Source: Physocladia obscura (Eukaryota; Chytridiomycota; Chytridiomycetes; Chytridiales; Chytriomycetaceae). From it: a stretch of DNA of 29,701 nucleotides. This document shows, piece after piece, positions 17,901-29,555 of this stretch. The DNA is taken from NCBI GenBank assembly GCA_027596945.1, contig JADGJH010000117.1:1-29701 (forward strand). Reading direction: 5' to 3'. The position numbers and the translations under genes were made by a program. The notes under the pieces were generated by a model. The model was not told where the DNA came from, did no database searches, and worked only from the letters and a program-made list of their open reading frames with translations. Every line of letters begins with the position of its first letter. The first letter of the stretch is position 1.

Positions 17901-20900
17901 GCAAGAAAACCAGTAATGTAATAAATCCTTCACGAACGTAAGTTCTTGGTGACATAGCGTAGTTTAGAATTTCTGGCATCAGAGATTCGAGTCTTTCAAG
18001 ACCAGCACCATTTAGAATCTCGGAGAGGCCTTGTGCTGCTCCAGCTCGATCTACAGCACTAGTTTCTGACTTAAGAGTTTCTAATAGCTCGGAAACTAAA
18101 TCTGGGAAGTTCGACTCTCCAAGTTTAGAAAACATTGACCCAAGTGCCTGAGCTGAAATAGCTCGTGCTTCTGGAACTGGATCAACAAGAACTTCTTTCA
18201 AGCCAGGAAGCAAAATTTCCAGATCTTTTTTATTTTTATTTATTTATTATTTTTTATTTAAATTTTCAGAAGGATATCTCATAACAATAATTCATCAAAA
18301 AGAACTCACAAGGTATCAAATCTTTTTGGTCAGTCAAAGTTGCCATCTGTCCCATAATTTGAGCAGCCTTTTTCTTCGTTTCGGTGACACGTTCGATTAA
18401 ACCTCTTTGTAAAATCGGAACAATCAGGGCCAAGGATGGAGAATCGATGTAGTGAACAAAAGACGTTTCTAATAAAGCCGTGAGAGCAGCTTGGGTGTTT
18501 TCATTTGGATCAATTAGTGCCGCCAATAATTCAGGAACTAATTCTTGAATTTCTGGATTTTTAATGACACTTCCAAACGAATTTAACGCTTGTTTTGCTG
18601 AGTCTTGTACCTTGATATGTGTATCTGCCAAAACTTCACACAGGCGAGGAATAATTGTTGGTAGAGAGAGTGATAATTGTTTTGGAGCAAGAGCCGCCAT
18701 TGATCCAAGGGCTTCAATAGAGCCTGTTTTCGTTCTCCACGCTTTGTCATCTAATCCGTTCAGCAGTGAAGGCATAACAAGTTTAACACAGTGACCAGAT
18801 AGCTTTGACATGATGGCTTTACAGGTATAGTTTGTGGCCTCTCGCACCTCACGTTGACTGTCTCCATAACATACCAACAAGAGAGGAAGAATTTGAATGA
18901 CATAAGGTTCGAACAAACGGCCGAGAGTCACTGACAGAGTTTCAAACGCAAATAACGCGCCTTCCCTTCTTTCATACTTTTTCTTATCCTCAATTGCCTC
19001 CTTCAGTGAATTGATGATTCCAAACTCCTTTAACGACCCAATCCCCTTTCCTTTAACGGCACCTGCAATTCCATACGCTGCCCCACGACGCTCAGCATAT
19101 TTTGCTGAAGCAAAAAGCAAGCGTAAAAGCCTGTCAAATAATTCACGAGTTTGATCGCCAGACATTGTTTTTATAAGTGGTGGCATGCATTCTGAAACAG
19201 CAATTTGAACCACTTCAGATGGCGTTTTTAAAGTTTCAACCAAACGATCGACAACGTCTGGAATTTTACGATCAGATGCATCCAAATGCTGAGCAACAGT
19301 TCCAAGTAAAATTACTGCAGATTCACGAATCAAATCGTGCGATTTCGAAGATCCTGCTGGACTTGACAAATAATCGGAGAACGTTTTAAGAAGAACATTT
19401 ACAAAAGATTTTCCGGTATCAGTATTGGCAGCTGCAATACCAGCTTCGAGCATTTGTAGTCTCACTGACTCTTCGCGGTCCCCCAATGCTTCTTTTTTGA
19501 TCAGAAACTCGAAAAGCAAATTGAGCAGTGCCTCAGATTTTAAGACTGGTGCGCAAGCCTGTAATGCCAAGGCGATACCACTGCGGGAAGGCCACTCGTC
19601 TTTTTTGTGCAACGACGCAGGAATAACAATACCAAAGTCATCATATTCTGGCACAGGCAAAATATTCTGATAAAATATTAGCAAAGAAAATAATTTTCAG
19701 CACCTGGGAAAGTACCTTAATTTCATATATTGAAAAAATTTCTTTCAAAACATTTTCGACTTCCTCATCCAAAAATTCAAGCGCGGCGTTTAAAGATTTT
19801 CCTGCAGCAATCCTGATTTCAGAAACAGGATGACCTTTTTTTATAAAAATTCAGCATCATTTTTTCCATTTTCTGAAGAACAGAACAATCAAAAACCTAC
19901 AAATTAATTCTATGACTCCTTGAATTCCGTTTACGCCCAATGTTTCTTCACTATTCCAAATTTCCCACACACGACCAGCTTCGGCAGATATAATTTCATC
20001 TGTGTCAAATTTTGCCTGCCAAACTCTTGCTGCTGCAACACCATCTGATGCGCCAGCTGGCCTTTGCAAGTGCTGCAATGCTTTAAGCGCGCTTTGACGA
20101 GCCAACGGCTCGGGACTCAACAGCGCATTCAAAAGCTCATTAGTGATATCCGCTTCATCAGACACTCGCATTTGCTTCAAAAGTTTTTCAGACTCATTCA
20201 AATTATCTTCGGCGTCGTCTTCATTAGCAGCAGCGTCCTCCAGACTTACGCAAAGAGTTAACAGGCCTTCTCTTGCTGCCCCGTGAAGCCTTGGCATTGT
20301 GTTAAGAATTTCAATAAGAGCATTAACCATAGATTTTCTTGGAACAAGTGGGCTTCCTCCTAAACCACAATGAGCAATAAGAATTTCGGATCCGAAAATT
20401 ATCAATTCAGTTCGAATTTTTTCATGAATATTCCTGGATCTACCATTTTGAAGGATTAATGTTTGAATAAGCGGGAATATGTAGGCAAAGGCGCCAGCAG
20501 ATAACGGATCGGACGCAACATATTCGGTCTTTGCTGTCATCAGCAACTTTGTAAGCACTACAGGCAATTCTTTTTGGCATTGATCTTCTGGAACTCCATC
20601 GGCAGAAACTTCAACCCCCAAAATTCGAAGTGTTGCAATATCCCAACCCATTTCAACAATTCTCCAAATTCTGTCATCAGTCGCTTTACTGATTAATCTA
20701 AAGACATCAATCACTTTTTTTCCAATAAGAACAGGCCCACGTTTTCCACGCTTTCCTCTCCGGATAACAACGCTTTCTCTAACCACCACTTTTATGATTG
20801 CTTCGATTGTGCGCGACATCCACATTTCAAAAGCTTCTCGGGCTTGGAGATCCAATGTGGCAACAACGCCATTCAAAACTGCCTCAAGCACATTCAATCC

Positions 20901-23900
20901 AACCAAAACTTGAATTTTAATTGCCTCGACGCGTTTTCTGTTGGATGCTTCTTTGTCAAGCTGCAAACGCTCTGCTTCTTTCTCGGCTTTTGCTGCAGCC
21001 ACAGCTTTTGCATTGAGAGGCTTACCTGCAGCCACAGAAGCTTTACCTCCAGCAGCACTCTTTGGAGTAGTCGTCGTTGTAGAACCTTTCTTTGCCAACA
21101 ACTCTCTCTTGAGATCTCTTTCCCATTTTTCTTCAGCAGTCAATCTTTTGTCATCTTCTTCTTTCTCGCTGGGAACAACTTTCAAACGGCCGTTATTATC
21201 ACATACGGCAACACCCTCAACTCCTTTCCAAATTTCGACGTCAAGAACAGAAACAGATTCCACCATTGAATTGTCAAGCGTTGCCAATACTTGAGGCATT
21301 GCAGCGGTCATTACAACTTCTGGTGTGACACCAACCAATAAAGCAATAGCATTTTTTGTTGCTTGTACAAATCCAGGACTAATATTAGTTCCAAATCCGC
21401 CCAAAGTTGCGTCGTCAGCATTTTGAGAATTTTTCATCCATTTTTCTAATAACGTTGCAGCATTCGTAGTTGAAATATCAACAGGATTCACTCCTGCACG
21501 CCAACACACACGAATCCACGCGTCTACACCTGGCCCAGCTGCAATCACAGGGTGCGAACAGGCAATAAGAAAGTCACGGAGAACTGTTTTTAGCGCGTCA
21601 GACTCATGCACTGTCGCTGAGATATTGCGTGGGACAAAGCTTTGAATTGCATTGAATAAGCGTGTTGCGTGTTCTTGGGCAATTTTTTGAGCCTCATCAC
21701 CCCACGCAGAAGATGTTTCTGGTGAAGCTCCAATTTCAAGAACCGATGGATTCGGTCGAACAACTGCATTTGATTTTTTGAGAACAGCGCACAGCCCGGG
21801 TCGGCCTACAGTTGCAGCTCTTCTGAGTAAACCTGGCCCTCGAGAAACAAGGGATTGGATAAAGTCCAGGGCTTCCTTTCGAATAGTGTGATTCACTGTC
21901 TGCGAGACCATAATATACGCCCAAGCATTGCTAAATGGTGCAGTATCTGCGTGACTGCCAAGTGGGAGTAACGAAAATAAAAAATCCGATTCCAGAAGTA
22001 AGCTCAAAACGTCAAGGAAAGCTTTTTGGTCTTGGTACGAAGTCAAAAGCTTGAGATAATACTTTTCATTCAGCAAAAAAGATTTTGCCGGAGGTTGAGA
22101 AATATAGTTTAGGAGTGTCTTCTTTGATTCTAAGATTTTGGCTGGATAAAGTTTCAGAAACCCAGACAGACAAAGCAAAAAACTCACCAACGCCAATTTC
22201 TGTTGCATTTGATCTTTCCCAAAGCAAAAAGTGAAGCAAAAACCCAAAAGCTAAATAACCTTCAACGAGCACCGGATTTTCCTTTTTTGTTCCAGTATCA
22301 ACCATTAGAGTAATTCCGTGTGCTTGAACTTTGTCCAAAACTTTAATGACAGCTTCCAAGATCTGAGCCAGTATTTTTTCTGGTACGTTATTAGCCAAGA
22401 TATCATAGCCAATGTGCTTGAGTAGAGTAAGTGCGCTTCTCCGAACCAACGTACTTTTGGCGTCACTAAGGGAACCCAAAATAAAGGTAAATAAAGGTAA
22501 AATTGTTGTGTTGTCGTTTGTTAAAATGAAAGCCTTCGACGCAGTCGAAATTGAGGCGTAACAAGCGATAAGACCATTCTCAGAGGTCTCTTTTTGAGAC
22601 AAAGAAATCAAAGTTGCTATGATTTTTGATGCAATAGAAGCATTTGGAGTCGGAAACGTTGCTAGAACGGAAAAATAGAGAGCTCGAGCTTCTGGAGTTG
22701 GTGATTTTGCTGATTATAAAATAAAATAAGTTACTTGAAAAAGACGGATAATTAAAAAAAAAAAAAACCTGTGAAAGACTTCAAAACAAGATCCAAAATT
22801 TTGGCAAGCTCATCAATATTCGAAGATTTTTCGGCGAATGCACGGAAAAGATTGGCAGCATCAATACGAACAGCTTCATTTAAAGATTTCATGTTATCTG
22901 TTTTGCCGATTAAGGTGATATTTTGAGGAAAATAAAGTACAACATAACGCAACTGAGTAGCGAGTCCAAAAACTTTTCGCGAAACAGTTTAGAGATGTCG
23001 AATTCAATTGAAGTAATAATTTTTTGGTAGATCCGAATAACAAACTCTGGAGAACGCAACATTAGCCGTTCAGCAGAAACACACAATTGAGTTTCAAGCA
23101 TTTCCAGATTCAAATATTTTTGGAAAAAGAGGTCAAAACTTTCCTAATTTATTGAGAGAAAAAAAATTTTAGCTATACCTAATTTGGTGAAAGAATTTAT
23201 CAAAATACCAATACAATCGGTTGGATCGCACCCTTTGAGCAATTTGCAATAACATTCTTTTCGTAAAACGATGCGATTCTTTTTGCGTCAATTGCAGAAT
23301 CATCTGACCATTTTTTATGAAGAATGCAAGAAATAGCAGACCCAATAATTATTGGCCATTTGAATGAGTCGGGAGCTGACGCATCGACAATTTTTTCGTT
23401 CGAAAGAATTGTGACAAGCACTTTTGAAGCCATAAATGCAGGCTTTCCTTGAAGCATAAATCTCCGTGTAAGACGAATGGCCTGGCCAATGAGCCGTGCG
23501 TTCTTCGCAGTGGATACGGAAAATGATTTAAAAAGAGCATCTAGAACTGATGCGTGTGTTGATAGCAGTGATGAAAACGCGTTCAGATCAATATTTGAAC
23601 CAAATCCTCGCGGAATCAGCAAACAAAGAATGGCAGAGGTCCACTTGAGAAGAGTAAAAAGAGTCAATGTTTGTGTGCTGCGAAACAAAAATTCACTACA
23701 CAAGTGTCAAAAAAATAATAATTTTTACCCAGCATTCCTCGATTCACGTTCTAAAAGAGATGCAAATGCAATTGGAACGCGATCAGGAGCATTTTTACCC
23801 AGTAAGCGAGCGCATTCGAGACCCAAGCGCAGAAGATCAGGAGAGGAAGTAGAAATTATTGTATGGCTAAGAAGAACCTTCGCAAGAACGGTAGTTGCAT

Positions 23901-24168
23901 TCGCGTCAGGAACAGCTTCTGGAACCAATACATGAGAGGTCTCGGCAGCCAGAAGCATGAGTTTTGAGCGGATGAGCTGCAGAGATTTTCGGGGCGGGAG
24001 AACAGCGGCGGCCGTGGCAAATTGTGGCCAACCCAGGTGCGCAACAAGAGCATCATCATCATCATGGTTAAGCGATTCTGGTGATTCTCGCGCTTCTAGT
24101 ACTCGAGTTTTTTCCGGATCGTATTCTTCGCTATTCGAAGATTCCGAATAGTTGTCCTTGCTGTTCAT
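14913..24168 (-). CDS. GCN1: GCN1, HEAT-repeat activator of the GCN2 kinase
   Basis: Giant HEAT-repeat scaffold that binds ribosomes and the RWD domain of GCN2, passing starvation and collision signals to eIF2alpha phosphorylation. Exons (minus): 24168-23729, 23695-23215, 23143-22954, 22897-22769, 22709-22188, 22141-19901, 19834-19716, 19666-18310, 18224-16187, 16132-15795, 15726-15257 and 15191-14913. All introns are GT-AG (33-85 nt) and keep frame, giving about 2,867 residues against about 2,670 in yeast and human. Diagnostic blocks: WERDLKRELLAKK before the EF3-like region; ERRGAAYGIAGAVKGKG; RREGALFAFETL; SLTDQKDL-type LTDQKDLIP; GAAQGLSEILNGAG; SNTPRTLKEILPV; AARTLGDLVRKLG; GFCLPKGISPVLPFF; SADGLKTFVTQITGPLIRI. 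The C-terminus is acidic (DSDDDDEEGDEND). An alternative in-frame ATG at 24228 would add 20 residues. The exon 2/3 junction is the least certain, with donors at 23214 or 23208. Confidence 0.97.
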
Positions 24169-24248
24169 TGCCAGAAAAGAAAAAGAAAAGTTGAAAAGTT
24201 GCTTCTCCACAATTTTCCAAACCTTCAAAGATTTTCACAACCATTCAC
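24169..24248. promoter_or_regulatory. Bidirectional promoter between GCN1 and the carboxypeptidase
   Basis: Only 80 bp separate the two start codons (20 bp if GCN1 starts at 24228), so the 5' UTRs and core promoters must be very short or overlap the opposing gene. The stretch is A/T-rich with pyrimidine tracts. No clear TATA box is visible. Confidence 0.6.
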
Positions 24249-25681
24249 ATGTACCTTTTCTCTCAATTGATTCTTTTCGCGTTCAAAGTGATGCCTGTTT
24301 GTGGATATTCGCAAAATCGCTATATAGGGCATCAGCTCATCAGATTCAATGTTTCAACCGACACACAATTGAAAACCCTCAGATCCACAGTTTCTTGGGG
24401 TTATGATATATGGACTCACAGTGGCATAACCAGAGGTTTCATTGACGTCAGGTTAATGGTCTCTCTATCTCTCTTTCACTGCGTGTGTTCTCTCTCACTC
24501 ACTCGCCCCTTTCTGTCAAAATAAATAAAATGCAGAGTCCCAGCAAACCAAGTTTCCACAGTCGCGACTCTCGCAATTCCTTTCGAGATTCTTGTCGCGA
24601 ATATTCAAGGAGTGGTTGACAAGGAGCACAGGCACATGAGACGCTATTCGATTCCGCTTGCCAACCAAGTTAATTCCAAAAACCCAAATATTTCATTTGC
24701 CAGCATATTTGACGATTGGCAGTCCTACGAAACTCTCAGCGCGTATATTTCCTCGTTACCAGGCGTGACGCAGCTTCCAAGCATTGGGAAGACGTTTCTT
24801 GGTCAAGACACTAACGCATTCATGTTTGGGTCAGGCCAATACAATGTTGTTATGCAAGGAGGTATCCATGCGAGAGAGTGGATTTCACACTCTACTGTAA
24901 CATACGTGGCAAACCAACTTGCAACAAATCATCCAAATTTGTTGCAGCAGTTTACGTTTTATGTTATACCTGTGGTAAATCCAGATGGATACAACTATAC
25001 GCGTAGTCCAAATGGCGATCGCTATCATCGTAAAAATATGCAACCAAACAACGGCACCAATTGTATTGGAACAGACGTGAATAGAAACTTCAACATAAAT
25101 TGGAGTGGACCTGGTGCTTCATCGAATCCTTGTGATGATGATTACTATGGTACTTTCCCATTTTCAACACCAGAAGCCAAGAATATTGTAAAATTTATTT
25201 CCAGTTTACATAGCGTTGTTGGGTTTATTGACTTTGTGAGATTGTACATTTTGTCGCAAATCTCATTCTTTAATAATAGCATTCATACTCGGAACTATTC
25301 ATGTTTTCGAACGCATACAGTTGTGCAACCCAAGTGAAAGATTTCTCAACTCTCAATCATGCTGCCCAACTAGCAGTCGAAGCGATCCAAAAAACACACG
25401 GACACGTCTTTAGTTACGGTGCGGCGTGTCCAACGATTTATGAAGCCAGTGGAATTGCTAGCGACTACACGTACAATATTTTGAACATCACTTATTCATA
25501 TTCCGTCGAGCTACGTCCCAATTCTAGCGACCCTGCTGGATTCAATCCTTCAACAGACAATATTGTCGATTCGGGTGAAGAAATCACTGCTGCAATGGTG
25601 GCGCTATGGACTTATGTTGGTATTCAATTAAGCAAAAGTAGCAATGAGACATATCGGAGCTTATTGAAAAAAAGACGCTGA
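24249..25681 (+). CDS. Secreted zinc metallocarboxypeptidase, M14A family
   Basis: Removes C-terminal residues from peptides, probably outside the cell. Exons: 24249-24451, 24536-25235 and 25280-25681; introns of 84 and 44 nt; 434 residues. A hydrophobic start (MYLFSQLILFAFKV) looks like a signal peptide, followed by a propeptide (to about residue 110) and the catalytic domain. Zinc ligands are His179 and Glu182 (GGIHAREW) and His302 (HSYSE). Substrate binding: Arg233 (HRKN), Asn250-Arg251 (DVNRNF) and Tyr355 (TIYEASG). The catalytic base is Glu378 (VELRP). Cys244 and Cys267 match the conserved disulfide. The residue equivalent to pancreatic position 255 (Ile in A, Asp in B) is Ser362, so specificity cannot be assigned. 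The second intron falls exactly before the third zinc ligand. The gene is complete and diverges from GCN1. Confidence 0.95.
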
Positions 25682-25716
25682 GAAAATGTTTCATATTCAT
25701 CACATTTTTTTGAAAA

Positions 25717-25722
25717 AATAAA
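25717..25722 (+). terminator. AATAAA polyadenylation hexamer for the carboxypeptidase
   Basis: AATAAA 36 nt after the stop codon, in an A-rich context typical of fungal 3' ends. Confidence 0.5.
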
Positions 25723-26750
25723 AAGTGAAAATATCGCTCACTCGCTGCAGATTTTGGGAATGAAAGAATAGAAATGAAATGCAGGGCACCAATATAACAG
25801 GAAACAATCTATAGATTCAACTCGAAATTTAATCCGTCAAAGTATCGAATTAGGAATATTATTTCGATATCATAAGACAGCGTTAAAACAGTGTCAGCTT
25901 CAGAAAATGATATACACCATTCGGTGAGGAGAGATATGAAATTTGAATTATTTCTCGTCACTGCTTGGATTTCTTTGGCGCGCTCATTTTCCCTTCAAAT
26001 CAGTTTTACATAAAAAAAAGTGTATCCATGCATTTGTGCCTATTTCTCAAATAAAATATCTAGACTTAGAATGGCTCAAAGACTGAAAAATGGAGAACAG
26101 AGATGGGTTTTGAAAGCAAACTGTATTTTTAAGATCGACAAATTGATTAAAATACTTTCTATCTTTAAATCAAACTGAAAAAGGCTAAGCTAGGTGATAT
26201 TTTGAATGAGTAGATATATTGAATATTTAGGAGAAGAGACAATATTTCTTTTTCTGCATATTTCAAAATCTCGACCTTCGCAGTTTTGATTGATTAAAAA
26301 AAAATTTTTTTATCAAATTTATAACGGCAATTACCATCAAGCAAAGCAATTATTTTAACATTTTCAGCTTACGAAATTCATAATTTACTGAGCGACATTT
26401 CTAGTTTGAGCTAATTACGATTATTACGGTTTCTGTTTCAAAGTGCGGACTAGTGAAACGGATACTTCTTATTTGAACGGATCATAAAAATTTATTTATG
26501 AATGCTATAGTAGTTGTTTTTGAGCTGTGAATTCTGCTATTTCTAGTGGAATTGTAAATCACAAACTTGTCACGTGACACATCCGTTTTTTCAGCTCTGA
26601 TTGCAACCAATTTTTCGCCTCAGTATAGTTTAATAAAAATTAAATCAAACTGTATATATTTATCAATATATCCCATTAGCTTGTGCATTCAAATACTGTG
26701 TACGATTGGCTTAAAGGAAGAAAAAAATTGTTAAATTCATTTCCTCAAAA
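25723..26750. other. Intergenic DNA, no gene seen
   Basis: About 1 kb without a supportable coding frame or RNA gene. CpG is present at a moderate level, unlike the repeat-rich flanks, so this is probably ordinary spacer plus the upstream region of the membrane-protein gene. A CACGTG box is present at about 26572-26577. Its relevance is unknown. Confidence 0.45.
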
Positions 26751-26916
26751 ATGTCGTTGAAGTTGGTAAGCAAGTGTGTCAAGTTTATGACGACCGGTTG
26801 AACGCAGAGAAAGAGTTTGTAGACACCGATGTATTAAACATGCGACGATAATTCGATTATTAGATTGAATTTATAATCAATTGGCTGATATTCACCATAT
26901 TCAGCACTATCGAGAT

Positions 26917-28075
26917 ATGGCGTGCACTTCGCCGCTCTTTATCGAATTCACTTCTGAAACGACAACATCAACAGAATTCGGCGATGGTTGCACGGCTTCC
27001 GCATGCACTTCTTCGTTTTGGGGCGGCTACGACGTTACGACATGCCCAGGCAATCTCACCGCGACACAACTGACAGCAACCGTAAATACATTCTTTGGCG
27101 CAACTGTTTACATCTGGAACGTTATATATCCTACCTTGACGTGCTATGAAACACCCGTGTCAGTCACTGCCTATGGTTAGTTTGCATTCATATCATGAAT
27201 TTAAAAATTTTATTGAATCTAAATGCAGGTGAGAATTTGTGCATCAAGGATTTCACCTCATACATGTACACGGCAACACAATACGAGACTTGGACATTCG
27301 ACACTACTTGTGCATCTTCTCCAGATACTACGACTGCTCTTTCTTTCTCGTGTGCTACTGGAGACAGCACAAGCTCAATCGCCATGAACACTCTCTCTAT
27401 TTCCTTGCCGGGATCAACGGCGACAGTAATATCCGCGGCAACAATCAAAACAAGCACAGCTGCTATAACTACGACTACAACTACAACTACAGTTGCAGTG
27501 TTTAATCCTTTCTCGTCTTCTTCAACAGTATCTCCCACCACTTATTCCTCCTCTTCCTCAAACTCCTCGTCCAGTGACTCATCATCAAGCTCCGTTTCTC
27601 CCGGAGCAATAGTCGGAATCTTGATTGCCATTATATTTGTTGTTGCTGTCGGTATTTTCTGCTATCGCCGCAAATTACAATTTACGGGGCTACCGCCATC
27701 GTTGCAACAAGTGCCGCCGCCTGTTCCCAAAGATAATTATTTTGTTGCTCCGATTGTTCAGCAGACTGCCCCCATTTCGATTCTGGATTTTGGTGGTCCT
27801 GCAGAGACTTGGTCGGTCGATCAGGTGGAAAAATGGTTATCAGTTTATGTGAATGTCGCAGTTGCTTCTAAGGCTAAAGGTAAAGTAAAAAAATTATTTT
27901 TCGTCTTTTTTTTCACCTGCTTTCTTTTTTTTATTGTTATATAGAATTGGAAGTCAATGGGAATGCCCTGATGTATACAAATATTGCAGAGCTGGCGTCC
28001 AAATTCAGGTTTCAAAGAATCGACGACACTCGCAAATTTATCGAGGTGGTTGGGGCTTTGAGAAAAAATGTTTGA
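26917..28075 (+). CDS. Single-pass membrane protein with Ser/Thr-rich stalk and SAM-like cytoplasmic tail
   Basis: Exons at about 26917-27175, 27229-27879 and 27945-28075; introns of 53 and 65 nt (both phase 1); about 346 residues from this ATG. Order: an ectodomain with several Cys (GDGCTASACTS, TLTCYE, DTTCASS, FSCATG); a Ser/Thr-rich, probably O-glycosylated stalk (residues about 147-211); one membrane helix (GILIAIIFVVAVGIFCY, about 213-232) followed by basic YRRK, placing the C-terminus inside; a Pro-rich linker (PPPVPK); and a SAM-like domain (about 279-346) starting TWSVDQVEKWL with ELEVNGNALM in the middle. SAM domains mediate oligomerisation or signalling, so a cell-surface sensor is a reasonable inference. 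No signal peptide is seen. The true 5' exon is probably upstream: ATG at 26751 with a GTAAGC donor and a TTCAG acceptor at 26904 keeps frame but adds only a short non-hydrophobic start. Confidence 0.62.
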
Positions 28076-28271
28076 TGTAACTTTAAAAGGAGAGAATTTT
28101 TTCTTAATTTCAAAAGTTTTGAGAAAAAGAAAAAAAAAGAATTTCGAAGAAATGTATGAAATGGATTATAATGGTCTATGATTGTCTGTTCGAAACTGGT
28201 GTAATTTACAGACCAGACTGTGTTCAAGATATGGAGTTTTCATCTGATGATTCAAAAAATGACAACACCTA

Positions 28272-28277
28272 AATAAA
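28272..28277 (+). terminator. AATAAA polyadenylation hexamer for the SAM-tailed protein
   Basis: AATAAA about 200 nt after the stop codon at 28073-28075. CpG-poor sequence begins just after it, so it is a plausible end for the transcript. Confidence 0.4.
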
Positions 28278-28866
28278 GCCTGTGCCCTGTCAGCAAATGC
28301 TTTTTTGGGACAGGCTTGCTACTGAGTGTGCATGTATCACAGTGGGTAAACAATCTTTGAGCATCAGAAAAGTTCAAATCTCTGCAACTCCTGTTGCACT
28401 GTTGTTGTGTTTCTTGCTAGACATAAGATCAACATCAACAAACTTACTGCTATCCCTGGCAGTATTGTTCTATTCTGCAATTCAGAGTGCAGTTATTATG
28501 CATAATATAATAACTGAAAACAAACAAAGATTGGCAAGGTGGCAACACAAAGAAGCAGAATCAATTTTAAACACTTACCAAAAATTATAATTAATTCACC
28601 ACCAAAGAATGTCCCACACCAAATAATTCTAATGAAACAAAAAAATTCCAATGAATTTGATAACACAGTTTCTAATCAAGGAAATTGTATGCAATCAACT
28701 TGCTCAACTTTTTCTAACCATAGTTAAAGGTAGGTCATGTGTCAATCATCATTGTACTTTTTTCTCTTCCAAGAAAAACCCACACAGAATCCCAAACCAC
28801 AAAAGTCAATGTTCCTACTGTTTTTAAATCACTATTTGACTTCAGGAAATTGCTGGCTACTGAACT
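28278..28866 (+). other. CpG-poor DNA with one weak open frame
   Basis: A plus frame ending at 28590 has no ATG at its left end. It contains hydrophobic stretches (PVALLLCFLLDI) and then ENKQRLARWQHKEAES. Composition and context suggest repeat-derived sequence. I recognise no family and do not call a gene. Confidence 0.25.
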
Positions 28867-29555
28867 GAACTGATTGTTGAAGGTAGTATGATCTCCAGCT
28901 GTATAGAAAATGAACTAGATTCTTTATTACGAAAACCACTGTCAAACACAATTAATGGAGAATTACCATTTCTGACATTAAGTGGAAGGTATGTATACAT
29001 ATAAGCTGTAGTACTTTATATGATAAGGAAAATAGTTGAAAAAAGTGATTGGGTTTAATTTTGTGTTTGCAAAATTCTTGGACAATGGAAGAAAAAGAAT
29101 AAAGAAGAGAAATTTGAATTGGTTTTGGCAATAACAAAAAGAGGAGCTCTAGGAGGAACCCCCCACAGTGATCTAATAAATAATATCTCTATTTTCAATT
29201 CTATTAAATATTATTTAGCATTTATTCAGCTTGTATAACATGTCTTATTCTTACATCTAATAATTCTTTTATTATTGACTTTGTCATCAATTTATAGATT
29301 GACACAATCAATGAGGGTGAAGATAAAAGTTTTATTTTCAATGAAAATGACTGCCAGAGCTCCAAAAATATTGCAGCCAGTGTCACTGATGGTGCTCAAT
29401 CATGTGATGGCCAGGTACTGTTGTTCTTTTTGTTCATATTGAAAAAAAAATTTTTTTTATGACAGCTTTCACTGCTGACTGAAATTTGCACACCACAATC
29501 TGAGCTTGGCCGAAAATTTCCTATTATTTTATACAAGGACATTGATTTATTGTAA
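28867..29555 (+). other. Exon-like segments of an unassigned gene
   Basis: 28867-28988 reads IVEGSMISSCIENELDSLL and NTINGELPFLTLSG and ends at a strong GTATGT donor. 29298-29414 follows a TTTATAG acceptor, reads GEDKSFIFNENDCQSSK and SVTDGAQSCDGQ, and ends at GTACTG. 29466-29555 follows TATGACAG, reads LSLLTEICTPQSELGRKF and ends YKDIDLL-stop. The last two join in phase 0 through a 51-nt intron. The first and second do not share phase, so an exon at about 29040-29290 may be missing or the gene is broken. No family recognised, and the low CpG suggests an element-derived gene. Confidence 0.3.

Noticed and set aside
23160..23300. A second minus-strand frame (LLKGCDPTDCIGILINSFTKL) overlapping GCN1 exon 2, suggesting a frameshift
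   Set aside because: The main frame ends at a GTATTG (or GTATTT) donor and splices in phase 0 to ESFDLFF at 23143. The alternative frame has no donor that matches the next exon's phase, so no frameshift is needed.
28330..28400. tRNA-like boxes (TATCACAGTGGG and GTTCAAATC)
   Set aside because: The T stem does not pair, no acceptor stem forms and no anticodon stem is visible, so it is neither a tRNA nor a convincing SINE head.
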